Assembly (NCBI GenBank): GCA_012517765.1
Contig: JAAYUI010000009.1
Span: 1 to 33,839 of the forward strand
Direction of reading: 5' to 3'
Length of the DNA stretch: 33,839 nt
From: Caldisericales bacterium
GTDB taxonomy: Bacteria; Caldisericota; Caldisericia; JAAYUI01
The position numbers and the translations under genes are program-made. Below the pieces are notes generated by a model. It worked only from the letters and a program-made list of their open reading frames with translations. It searched no databases and was not told the origin of the DNA. Positions 25,333 through 32,012 of the stretch are shown here, piece after piece (the first letter of the stretch is position 1; each line of letters opens with the position of its first letter).

Positions 25333-26044
25333 TCAAGACAAAATTAGGCTGAACAGGTATATTGCCTCTTCAGGCCTGTGTTCAAGAAGAAACGCCGACC
25401 AGCTCATTCTTGCTGGTCGGGTTTTTGTTGATGGGAGGCCCGAAACAAATCCCGGCATAATGGTCGCCCAGGACAATATTGTAAAGGTTGATGGAAAAAC
25501 CATAAGGCCAATCGAAGAGAAGGTTTATATTGCCCTCAACAAGCCCAAGCTTGTTATCACAAGCAAAAGCGACGAGCAGGGAAGAACCACCGTAATGGAC
25601 CTTCTTCCGGAGAGGCTCTATCACCTTAATCCGGTGGGAAGGCTTGATTTTGATTCAAGTGGCCTTGTGATAATGACAAACGATGGCGAACTTGCCAATC
25701 TCCTTACCCACCCAAGATTCAGTTTCCCAAAAACCTATCAGGTCAGGGCAAACCCTCCATTTGACAGGGATGATATTGATGCAATTCTTGGAGGGGTACA
25801 GATTGCAGAAGATGTCTGGGCAAGGGCCGACAGGGCAATTTTGTCTGGTGAAGTGCTTACCCTGACCATTCACGAGGGCAAATACCACCATATCAAAAGA
25901 ATGGCAGAATCTCTTGGGAAAAAAGTGTGCTTCCTGAGAAGGACAGCAATTGGGCCGATAAAGATTGACGGGCTTTTGTCCGGACAATGGAGAATGTTGA
26001 CAGACAAAGAGCTTTCAGTCCTGCTTGGGAAAACGCGGAGATGA
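25274..26044 (+). CDS. Pseudouridine synthase, RsuA/RluB/RluE/RluF family
   Basis: From ATG 25274 the protein has 256 residues. It has an S4 RNA-binding domain (IRLNRYIASSGLCSRR onward) and a pseudouridine synthase domain with catalytic Asp125 in VGRLDFDSSGLVIMTNDGEL. The sequence GELANLLTHPRF resembles RluB, which modifies 23S rRNA, so rluB is the best guess but not certain. The start is unclear. ATG 25274 gives a basic 23-residue leader inside the preceding gene with only a weak AGGTCGG upstream. An ATT at 25322 is preceded by AAGGAG at nine bases and would place the S4 domain near the N-terminus. No ATG, GTG or TTG lies in frame between them. Confidence 0.9.
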   Translation: MNPRKTRNPKKKETCSIPTDQDKIRLNRYIASSGLCSRRNADQLILAGRVFVDGRPETNPGIMVAQDNIVKVDGKTIRPIEEKVYIALNKPKLVITSKSDEQGRTTVMDLLPERLYHLNPVGRLDFDSSGLVIMTNDGELANLLTHPRFSFPKTYQVRANPPFDRDDIDAILGGVQIAEDVWARADRAILSGEVLTLTIHEGKYHHIKRMAESLGKKVCFLRRTAIGPIKIDGLLSGQWRMLTDKELSVLLGKTRR

Positions 26045-26082
26045 TTGGGGAAACTTGTAAGGTGTCTCTTAAAAAGAGGGCC

Positions 26083-26110
26083 TTGACATCCATGCTTTAT
26101 TCGCTTTAAT
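26083..26110 (+). promoter_or_regulatory. Strong promoter for the tRNA and downstream genes
   Basis: TTGACA (26083-26088, 6/6) and TTTAAT (26105-26110, 5/6) are spaced by 16 bases. The start site would be near 26117, about 70 bases before the tRNA. The zinc-ribbon, RNase H and rho genes follow closely and could be transcribed from it. Confidence 0.65.
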
Positions 26111-26117
26111 GTTTTCC

Positions 26118-26135
26118 CGATGGTTAGCGCCATCG
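26118..26135 (+). other. Hairpin at the start of the tRNA precursor transcript
   Basis: CGATGG (26118-26123) and CCATCG (26130-26135) form a perfect 6-bp stem with loop TTAGCG, immediately after the predicted transcription start. No T-run follows, so it is not a standard terminator. It may protect or shape the 5' end of the precursor. Confidence 0.35.
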
Positions 26136-26184
26136 TCTGGTTTCAAACACCTATCAAATAAATAGGAGACATGCACGGTCGTAC

Positions 26185-26258
26185 GGGACCATAGCTCAGT
26201 CGGTCAGAGCAGCTGGCTCATAACCAGCGGGTCGTAGGTTCGAGTCCTACTGGTCCCA
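26185..26258 (+). tRNA. tRNA with CAT anticodon (Ile2 or elongator Met)
   Basis: The 74-base cloverleaf is complete. The acceptor GGGACCA pairs with TGGTCCC, the D stem is GCTC/GAGC, the anticodon stem GCTGG/CCAGC encloses loop CTCATAA, and the T arm is GTAGG/CCTAC with TTCGAGT; the discriminator is A. CCA is not encoded. From memory, the variable and T-arm sequence (GGGTC GTAGG) resembles the tRNA-Ile2 (lysidine) of Bacillus more than its Met tRNA, so I lean to Ile2; the anticodon alone does not decide. The next protein gene begins 14 bases after the 3' end. Confidence 0.95.
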
Positions 26259-26272
26259 GACTCCAAGAAAAA

Positions 26273-26986
26273 ATGCAAGGATTTTCCGAACTCGTCCAGC
26301 TATCTTTGATTGATTTGCAAATCCGGTCCATCCAGAACGAAATAGACTCGCTTGATGATGGAAGGGCCTGCAAAAAAGAATTGGAAGCCATAAACCAGAA
26401 ACTCTCTATTGCATTGGCAAAAAAGAAACAGGTTTCATCACTGCTTGACGATTTGAAGTTCAAATATGAAAAGGCCTCTTCTGAAAAAAAGAAGATGGAG
26501 ACACAGCTTTTCTCCCAGGGCGTATCGCCAAAGACAATATCTGAAATACAGGCGAGGCTTGCATCAATAAACTCCCATATAGATGAAGTTGAAACAGGAC
26601 AGCTCGAGGCAATGGAAGCTCTCGAGAAAATCACTGTATCCTGCGACAAGCTACAGGCAATGTCAGACCAGAAAACCCAGGAGCTGGAAACTGTAACCCA
26701 AAAATTCAAAAATATGACTGTTAAAGGACAGATTAAACTCAAAGAGCTCGGTCTGGAAAGGGAAGCGATCCGGAAAGCAACAGATCCTTCGCTCCTTTCC
26801 AGATATGACAGGCTTGCTGAACAAAAAATGGGCCTCGCAATGGTTGAAATAACAAACAATCTTTGCACGGGCTGTCAGCAGCCGATTTCCGTCACATTGT
26901 GCGACTCGATAAAATCAGAACCGGAAGAGATCCATTACTGCAACAATTGTGGAAGGATGGTTTTCATCAGGAGGACCCAGGTTTGA
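26273..26986 (+). CDS. Coiled-coil protein with C4 zinc ribbon (zf-RING_7, CdsZ/HP0958-like)
   Basis: The 237-residue protein has a long helical coiled coil (about 5-185, heptad-rich and full of Lys/Glu/Leu/Ala) and a C-terminal zinc ribbon with C198-x2-C201 and C223-x2-C226 (NLCTGC, HYCNNCGR). The family includes chlamydial CdsZ and H. pylori HP0958, linked to secretion and to sigma-54/flagellar mRNA control, but many members have no known role. The ATG lies 14 bases after the tRNA with no clear Shine-Dalgarno sequence (only a purine stretch AAGAAAAA). The stop overlaps the RNase H start (TTGA). The C4 ribbon is clear; function is open. Confidence 0.85.
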   Translation: MQGFSELVQLSLIDLQIRSIQNEIDSLDDGRACKKELEAINQKLSIALAKKKQVSSLLDDLKFKYEKASSEKKKMETQLFSQGVSPKTISEIQARLASINSHIDEVETGQLEAMEALEKITVSCDKLQAMSDQKTQELETVTQKFKNMTVKGQIKLKELGLEREAIRKATDPSLLSRYDRLAEQKMGLAMVEITNNLCTGCQQPISVTLCDSIKSEPEEIHYCNNCGRMVFIRRTQV

Positions 26987-27402
26987 AAAAAGTGGAAGTC
27001 TTTACTGACGGGGCATCGAGAGGCAACCCCGGAAAGGCCTCGTTTGGAGTCTTCATCACAGTGGATGGGGAAACCGTCGTTGAAGAATCACACGAAATAG
27101 GGACCAAAACAAACAACACGGCCGAATATGCCGGCCTCATCTTTGCACTCTCGATCCTTCTGGCGCTCAAGCTGGAGAGTGAACAAATAACGCTTAATTC
27201 AGATTCAGAACTGATGGTCAAACAGATAAACGGCCAGTACAGGTTAAAAAAAGAAGAACTGGCTGAGTATTATCTGGTTGCAAAAAACCTCTTGATGAGG
27301 TTTGCAAAAATAGAGATCAAACACGTTAGACGTGAAAAAAACGCAAAGGCTGACAAACTTGCCAACCTGGCGCTTGACGAAGGAGGACTATGGAAGATTT
27401 AG
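26983..27402 (+). CDS. Ribonuclease HI family protein
   Basis: The 139-residue protein has the complete RNase H catalytic set: D9 (VFTDGASRGNPG), E48 (NTAEY), D74 (NSDSEL) and D124 (NAKADKLANLAL). It cleaves RNA in RNA-DNA hybrids, for example at R-loops and primers. The short form without the basic protrusion matches the YpdQ/Rv2228c-like group rather than classical E. coli RnhA. I chose TTG 26983: it overlaps the preceding stop (TTGA) and has GGAGG eight bases upstream, inside the zinc-ribbon gene. A longer frame reaching into that gene adds unrelated sequence. It is followed by rho with a 13-base overlap; both proteins limit R-loops. Confidence 0.92.
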   Translation: MKKVEVFTDGASRGNPGKASFGVFITVDGETVVEESHEIGTKTNNTAEYAGLIFALSILLALKLESEQITLNSDSELMVKQINGQYRLKKEELAEYYLVAKNLLMRFAKIEIKHVRREKNAKADKLANLALDEGGLWKI

Positions 27403-28934
27403 TTAGGGTATATACGGCCGAAGAACTTGAGGACAAAACCGCGAGGCAACTTTACGACATTTGCAAGGCGCTCAAGATAAAGAATTACACAAGCTTCAAA
27501 AAAGATGATCTGATAAACGAGATCGTCCTTGTATCAAGGGGCGAGAAGGTCATAGTCCGTAAAAAAAGGGGCAGAAAATCGAAGGCAGAACTCGAAGCCA
27601 TGAGAAAGGCTGCCGAGCAGGCGCCAAAGGTAGAGACTAAAAAGGAAACGCTTTTCACACCACCACCCCAGCCGGAAAAAAAGTTTGATTACAAGCCGCA
27701 AGAGCAGACATACAGGACCCATGACCAGTCTCAATATCGCAAACCTGAATACAGCCATTCTTTTTCAAGTGAGCCGCAAAGCGAACCCCAGAGAGGCGAC
27801 CAGTCAATGGGCCAAGGCGGCGGAGTCCTCGAAATTCATCCTGATGGATATGGTTTCCTCAGGCTCAATTATGTTCCAAACCCCAAAGACATCTATCTTG
27901 CACCTTCACAGATAAGGCGCTTTGGCCTCAGGAATGGCGATTTTGTCGAGGGTTCTGTTAGGTATCCCACAAAACCGGGTGAAAAATACGCTGCAATGCT
28001 GAAGCTTGATTCAGTCAATGGCATGGATCCGGAATACATACGCAACAGGCCTCACTTTGAAAACCTGGTTCCGATTTTCCCCGACGAGAGGCTCAAGCTT
28101 GAAGTAAGGGGGACAAATGATGTCACTCTAAGGCTCATAGAACTGTCCTCACCAATAGGCAAGGGCCAGCGCGGAATGATAGTCTCACCACCAAAGGTCG
28201 GAAAAACAACCATAATCAAGAAGATTGCAAAAGCAATTTCGCTCAACCACCCGGACACCGTCCTCATGATTCTCCTCGTCGACGAGCGCCCGGAGGAAGT
28301 AACGGACATGCAAAGATCCGTAAGAGCACAAATTATTTCATCGACTTTTGACCAGCTTCCGGAAAACCATATCAGGGTCGTTGAGCTTGCAATTGAAAGG
28401 GCAAAACGTCTTGTGGAAATGAAAAAGGACGTTGTAGTCCTCATGGATGGCATCACAAGACTAACAAGGGCCTACAACCTCGTCATGAGTCCGACTGGAA
28501 GGACACTCACCGGCGGACTTGATACATCAGCAATCCACGGACCAAAAAAGATTCTTGGAGCTGCAAGAAACATCGACAACGGTGGCTCTTTGACTATCCT
28601 GGCCACATGCCTTGTCGAGACTGGCTCAAAAATGGACGAAGTCATATACGAGGAGTTCAAGGGCACTGGCAATATGGAGCTGGTCCTTGACCGCAAGCTT
28701 GCAGAAAGAGGCCTTTTCCCTGCCATAGACGTCAAGAGGTCTGGAACAAGAAGGGACGAGCTGCTTTATGGCGAAGAGGAAAGAAAGAGAATATGGAGCC
28801 TCAAGAGGTTCCTCTCCAACCTGGAAAACTACGAGGCACTCGAGAAGATCCTCAAGTGGCTTGGCGATACCCATAATAACGAGCAGTTCCTCAGAAACAT
28901 AGTGCCAGAGGAGAGCCCAAAAGGAAGGTCCTAG
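27390..28934 (+). CDS. rho: Transcription termination factor Rho
   Basis: The 514-residue hexameric RNA helicase terminates transcription. It has an N-terminal Rho_N helical domain (10-48), a basic then Gln/Tyr/Ser/Pro-rich insertion (about 55-145), the OB-fold RNA-binding domain (GVLEIHPDGYGFLR, then DIYLAPSQIRRFGLRNGD), Walker A SPPKVGKTT (266-274), Walker B VVVLMDGITRLTRAYN, the GGLDTSAIHGPKK loop and the C-terminal FKGTGNMELVLDR segment. The insertion makes it longer than E. coli Rho (419 residues), as in several other phyla. ATG 27390 has GGAGG three bases upstream, inside the RNase H gene. The stop TAG shares CTAG with the convergent asparaginase stop. Confidence 0.97.
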   Translation: MEDLVRVYTAEELEDKTARQLYDICKALKIKNYTSFKKDDLINEIVLVSRGEKVIVRKKRGRKSKAELEAMRKAAEQAPKVETKKETLFTPPPQPEKKFDYKPQEQTYRTHDQSQYRKPEYSHSFSSEPQSEPQRGDQSMGQGGGVLEIHPDGYGFLRLNYVPNPKDIYLAPSQIRRFGLRNGDFVEGSVRYPTKPGEKYAAMLKLDSVNGMDPEYIRNRPHFENLVPIFPDERLKLEVRGTNDVTLRLIELSSPIGKGQRGMIVSPPKVGKTTIIKKIAKAISLNHPDTVLMILLVDERPEEVTDMQRSVRAQIISSTFDQLPENHIRVVELAIERAKRLVEMKKDVVVLMDGITRLTRAYNLVMSPTGRTLTGGLDTSAIHGPKKILGAARNIDNGGSLTILATCLVETGSKMDEVIYEEFKGTGNMELVLDRKLAERGLFPAIDVKRSGTRRDELLYGEEERKRIWSLKRFLSNLENYEALEKILKWLGDTHNNEQFLRNIVPEESPKGRS

Positions 28935-29911
28935 AAGGGTCCTCTCCAGACAATCTGCCCTGACTGGACCCCATTTGTACTCATTAGTGGCTGGTTGTTG
29001 AACATCTCAAGCCTGCTGATTTTTCCACCAAGCAGGCGGACACAATTGGCAACAACACAATAGAATGGCTCATGGCCTTCGCCCGATTCCATCTTGATGG
29101 CAAGGCCTTTTTTGTTTGCCGAGATGCAGTTGACTCCTTCTGCGCCCGATTTGACGGCAAAATCAGGGTTGTCTTTCATGGCGATAGTGTCAACCCTGTC
29201 AATACCCGCAACAAGCTCCGGATTTTTTGTCATTGCCTCAAATACCATTTTTGCAGGCCCCTGAAGATCAAATGGTGCTGAATCGGGATCAGACAGCCTA
29301 GCAAAACCCTGGGCCATGTTGGCGAGTGGCACACCAAAAACCGGAACACCACAGCCATCTGTTGCCACAACAACATCTGAAGCTGGCATACCGCACATGC
29401 CGGCTACAATCTCAAGGGACAATCTCTGAATAGGGTGAGTCGGCTCAAGGTAGGTTTTTGTGTCCCAACCCATTTTCTTGCACACCGCCAGCATTGCCGA
29501 GTGCTTGCCAGAGCAGTTGTGGTTCAATTGTGAAAGATGTTGGCTTTCAAGTTCTGCTCTCGCTGCGGCAGAGATTGGTTCGTGGGTTCCGCACAAAAGG
29601 TCCTTTTCTGACAGGCCAGCCCTTGAAAGCATCCCAAGAACGATTTCGGTGTGCCCGGCTTGTCCATTGTGAGAGCCACAGGCTATGGCCAAATGTTCCA
29701 GCTCCAGTCCAAAATATTCATAGGTCCCGGTCAAAAGGAGCGCCATTGCCTGAAAAGGCTTGGCAGAGCTCCTTAAATAAGTGATATAATGGGAATTTCC
29801 AAAGCTTTGGCCAATATTGCCATGACCATCAGCAACAACAATATGCCCCCTGAAGATTGATTCATCCAGGGGCCCTCTTTTTTTGACAGCAAGTATTGGT
29901 GGGCAGTTCAT
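28931..29911 (-). CDS. L-asparaginase of the Rhizobium etli (type II thermolabile, PF06089) family
   Basis: The 326-residue protein belongs to the asparaginase family distinct from the E. coli enzymes and related to serine beta-lactamase-like folds. The SxxK pair is S48-K51 (RSSAKPFQ), the same numbers as I recall for R. etli ReAV. The zinc ligands are C133 and K136 (NHNCSGKH) and C187 (TDGCGVPVF). It hydrolyses asparagine to aspartate and ammonia. No Shine-Dalgarno sequence precedes the ATG, but a -10 box ends six bases upstream, so the mRNA may be leaderless. The stop TAG and the convergent rho stop share CTAG at 28931-28934. It is divergent from the AlaX-type gene. Confidence 0.92.
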   Translation of the reverse strand: MNCPPILAVKKRGPLDESIFRGHIVVADGHGNIGQSFGNSHYITYLRSSAKPFQAMALLLTGTYEYFGLELEHLAIACGSHNGQAGHTEIVLGMLSRAGLSEKDLLCGTHEPISAAARAELESQHLSQLNHNCSGKHSAMLAVCKKMGWDTKTYLEPTHPIQRLSLEIVAGMCGMPASDVVVATDGCGVPVFGVPLANMAQGFARLSDPDSAPFDLQGPAKMVFEAMTKNPELVAGIDRVDTIAMKDNPDFAVKSGAEGVNCISANKKGLAIKMESGEGHEPFYCVVANCVRLLGGKISRLEMFNNQPLMSTNGVQSGQIVWRGPF

Positions 29912-29917
29912 GGCTAG

Positions 29918-29945
29918 AGTCTACACCATGCAATAACAGCTTCAA
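29918..29945 (-). promoter_or_regulatory. Leaderless-type promoter of the asparaginase gene
   Basis: TTGAAG (29945-29940) and TAGACT (29923-29918) are spaced by 16 bases. The -10 ends six bases before the ATG, so transcription would begin at or next to the start codon. Both boxes match 4/6. Confidence 0.4.
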
Positions 29946-29947
29946 GA

Positions 29948-29976
29948 TTGACCGATTTCTTTTGCTTGCCTATACT
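29948..29976 (+). promoter_or_regulatory. Leaderless-type promoter of the AlaX-type gene
   Basis: TTGACC (29948-29953, 5/6) and TATACT (29971-29976, 5/6) are spaced by exactly 17 bases. Only seven bases separate the -10 from the ATG at 29984, and no Shine-Dalgarno sequence is present. Transcription should start at or beside the A of the ATG. Confidence 0.6.
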
Positions 29977-29983
29977 TTTACAC

Positions 29984-31120
29984 ATGAAGAGACAATATTG
30001 GACTGATCCGGAACGGCTTGATTATGAAGTCGACCTTATCCCAATAGGCGGGAATGAATTTATTATGGAACCAGTTGTGTTCCATCCAGACGAGGGAGGG
30101 CAACCCCCAGATCGTGGAATTGTCGATGATGCAAACGTTCTGGATGTCCAGTTCAAAAATGGAAAAGTTTGCGTAAAGCTGGACAAAGATCTCGCACCTG
30201 GGAAACACACGGCAAGAGTTGACGCCCACACGAGGATAGAAAACAGCAGGCAACATACTGCACAGCACATAATCTCAGCAATTGCAGAGAGGGTTTACAA
30301 ATCACCAACACATGGGTTTCATATCGGAGACACCGTCTCAACACTCGACTTGAAAAATCCAATAAACATTATTCAGGTCGAAGATGTCGAGATGCAGGCA
30401 AACAGGATCGTAATGATGGACGTCCAGATCAAAACAACCTTTGGGGCTCCAGACGATGGAACAAGGGTGAGGGAAGACCTTCTGGGTGACAAGAAGGACG
30501 AACTGAGGATTGTGAGCATAGGAGACATTGACACATCGGCCTGCTGCGGTACGCATTGTGTCTCAACCGGAAAGGTTGGCCCAATAAAAATCATTTCCAT
30601 TGAAGGTCACAAGGGTGGCACAAGGGTCGTCTATCTTGCAGGCGAGAGATGTATTGATCACTTCCAGAGGCAAGACAGAATAATCAGGCAACTTAGGGAA
30701 ATATCGACTACGGGCACAGAGGAACTGCCCCAGGCGTTCCAGAAATACATTGACCAGGCCCAGTCATTCCAGAAAGAACTGAGCAGGCTCTGGGAGGTTT
30801 TGCTCCCGACCGAGGCCGAAAAAGCAGAAAAATACCAGACAAGATTTGGTGAAATGGCCATGCTAAAAACCGACACGCCACTAAAACTCCTGGGAAAGCT
30901 TTCTGCAATAGTTGCAAACAAAACAAAACTTCCGGTGATCGTTTTTAATGGTACCCACCCACAACAGGTAAGTGTTGTTTCACAAAACGGGAACGCAAAA
31001 GAGGTAATTTCTGCGATTGTGGCAAGCTTTGATGGAAAAGGTGGTGGTTCTCCAAACTCGGCTTCCGGTCAAATGGGCAGGCAGGCTGACATAGATGGAA
31101 TAATCAAATGCTTGTCCTAA
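29984..31120 (+). CDS. Alanyl-tRNA editing protein, AlaX-L type with DHHA1 domain
   Basis: The 378-residue stand-alone relative of the AlaRS editing half hydrolyses Ser- or Gly-tRNA-Ala. The editing zinc site is H91-x3-H95 (RQHTAQH) with C187-x3-H191 (CCGTH). The N-terminal region has the family's FHPDEGGQPPDRG motif. A coiled segment (about 230-290) leads to a C-terminal DHHA1 domain with GGGSPNSASGQMGR. No aminoacylation domain is present. I chose ATG 29984, since an upstream TTG in frame is itself part of the -35 box. The C-terminus ends in KCLS. No second gene follows on this strand. Confidence 0.93.
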   Translation: MKRQYWTDPERLDYEVDLIPIGGNEFIMEPVVFHPDEGGQPPDRGIVDDANVLDVQFKNGKVCVKLDKDLAPGKHTARVDAHTRIENSRQHTAQHIISAIAERVYKSPTHGFHIGDTVSTLDLKNPINIIQVEDVEMQANRIVMMDVQIKTTFGAPDDGTRVREDLLGDKKDELRIVSIGDIDTSACCGTHCVSTGKVGPIKIISIEGHKGGTRVVYLAGERCIDHFQRQDRIIRQLREISTTGTEELPQAFQKYIDQAQSFQKELSRLWEVLLPTEAEKAEKYQTRFGEMAMLKTDTPLKLLGKLSAIVANKTKLPVIVFNGTHPQQVSVVSQNGNAKEVISAIVASFDGKGGGSPNSASGQMGRQADIDGIIKCLS

Positions 31121-31310
31121 GATCAATTAAACAAGGATTTGTTATTTGTTTGTTGTGTGGCAACACAAAAATCCCCATCTTTATAAGAGAGTTTCAAAAC
31201 CCTAATTATCCATTATTTGATGACCGTCATCCCTGACAAGTAAAATGTACATATGGCAAATTTTTCCGGAAAAAACGGTCAAAAGAAATTAGGTTCAAGA
31301 ATATTGGATG
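31121..31310. other. Intergenic region between convergent genes with three palindromes
   Basis: No gene is visible. TTGTGT/ACACAA (31153-31158 and 31163-31168, loop GGCA) is a 6-bp hairpin that could help end the AlaX-type transcript but lacks a T-run. GATGACCGTCATC (31219-31231) is a perfect odd palindrome. TTTTTCCGGAAAAA (31261-31274) is a perfect even palindrome. Their roles are unknown. Confidence 0.4.
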
Positions 31311-31628
31311 TTAGCCTTTTGAGCTCCTGGAATTGAAACCATAGCTTCTTTCTTCCTGTATGGTCCCGTCAAGCTTGTGGATTCTCAAGGAGCCACCACC
31401 GTGGTTTTTTATATAATCTGACGCTTTTTTCAAAAGATCGTCTTTCGTTGATGCATGCATCATAATTTTCTCGGCATCAGCCTTCCTGATTATCCACTTC
31501 TTCTCTTTGTCCGGGACAAGGTGGTACTGGGGATGTTTTGTGTCACTGGAAGCTTTGCGTACCATTTGTGTGGCCGGCTTTTCTAAAACTTTTGCTTTCC
31601 TCTTTAAAACCCTTGTTTTTTGTACCAT
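31311..31628 (-). CDS. Small DUF2188 domain protein
   Basis: The 105-residue protein has a lysine/arginine-rich N-terminus (MVQKTRVLKRKAKVLEKPA) and a C-terminal DUF2188 domain (about 35-100): YHLVPDKEKKWIIRKADAEK, HASTKDDLLKKASDYIKNHG, SLRIHKLDGTIQEERSYG. The domain is a small alpha-beta fold of unknown function, frequent in stress-related and mobile contexts. ATG 31628 has AAAGGAGG five bases upstream. The frame is open further upstream, but that part has no start site and no similarity I recognise. A 22-base palindrome lies just upstream of its likely -10 box. Confidence 0.82.
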   Translation of the reverse strand: MVQKTRVLKRKAKVLEKPATQMVRKASSDTKHPQYHLVPDKEKKWIIRKADAEKIMMHASTKDDLLKKASDYIKNHGGGSLRIHKLDGTIQEERSYGFNSRSSKG

Positions 31629-31643
31629 TGACCCCTCCTTTGG

Positions 31644-31672
31644 AGTATATGCCAAAATTGTACACTTTTGGC
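31644..31672 (-). promoter_or_regulatory. Putative promoter with operator-like palindrome for the DUF2188 gene
   Basis: On the minus strand TATACT (31649-31644) is a plausible -10, 15 bases before the start codon; TACAAT (31662-31657) is an alternative. Directly upstream, 31651-31672 is a near-perfect palindrome: GCCAAAA, one base, TGTACA, one base, TTTTGGC (20 of 22 positions symmetric). It occupies the spacer and -35 region, and no good -35 box is seen, which suggests regulated transcription. Confidence 0.45.
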
Positions 31673-32012
31673 AGAGCCAATTTGTTACCGAAAAGTCACC
31701 TTTCGAGATGTGCGGTTTTTCTGGAGAAATTTTGAATAAAGCAAGCCTTGAGAATGACTGGGCCCAGAGTTGTATGGAAAAATCAAAGCTGTCTGGAAAT
31801 TTTGGGATTTTTTGGAACTGGCTCCCCGTATGCAACCCTTTTCATAACCGTTCTCTTTCTCCCGCCGTTAACCGAAAACCTTCAATATCAACGGGTTATC
31901 AAAGATCAGGCCGCCGCCGATGAGGCGGAAGCGGTGTCAAGATACATTTCCCTGGCGATCGGTCGACACAAGGGCCTGGTATGCACTAAGCCTGGGTAGC
32001 GCTCCACTATTG
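31673..32012. other. Gene-free boundary between native-like and GC-rich DNA
   Basis: I see no supported gene. The left half is AT-rich like the rest of the window. From about 31860 the composition rises (CCGCC/GGCGG hairpin within 31911-31934). The interval ends in an imperfect hairpin, GGGTAGC (31994-32000) with GCTACGCCC (32012-32020), that overlaps the DUF932 stop. No T-run, tRNA fragment or recombinase site is recognisable. Confidence 0.4.

Noticed and set aside
26066-26078. CTCTT/AAGAG hairpin after the pseudouridine synthase considered as terminator
   Set aside because: The five-pair AT-rich stem is too weak and is followed by GGGCC, not a T-run.
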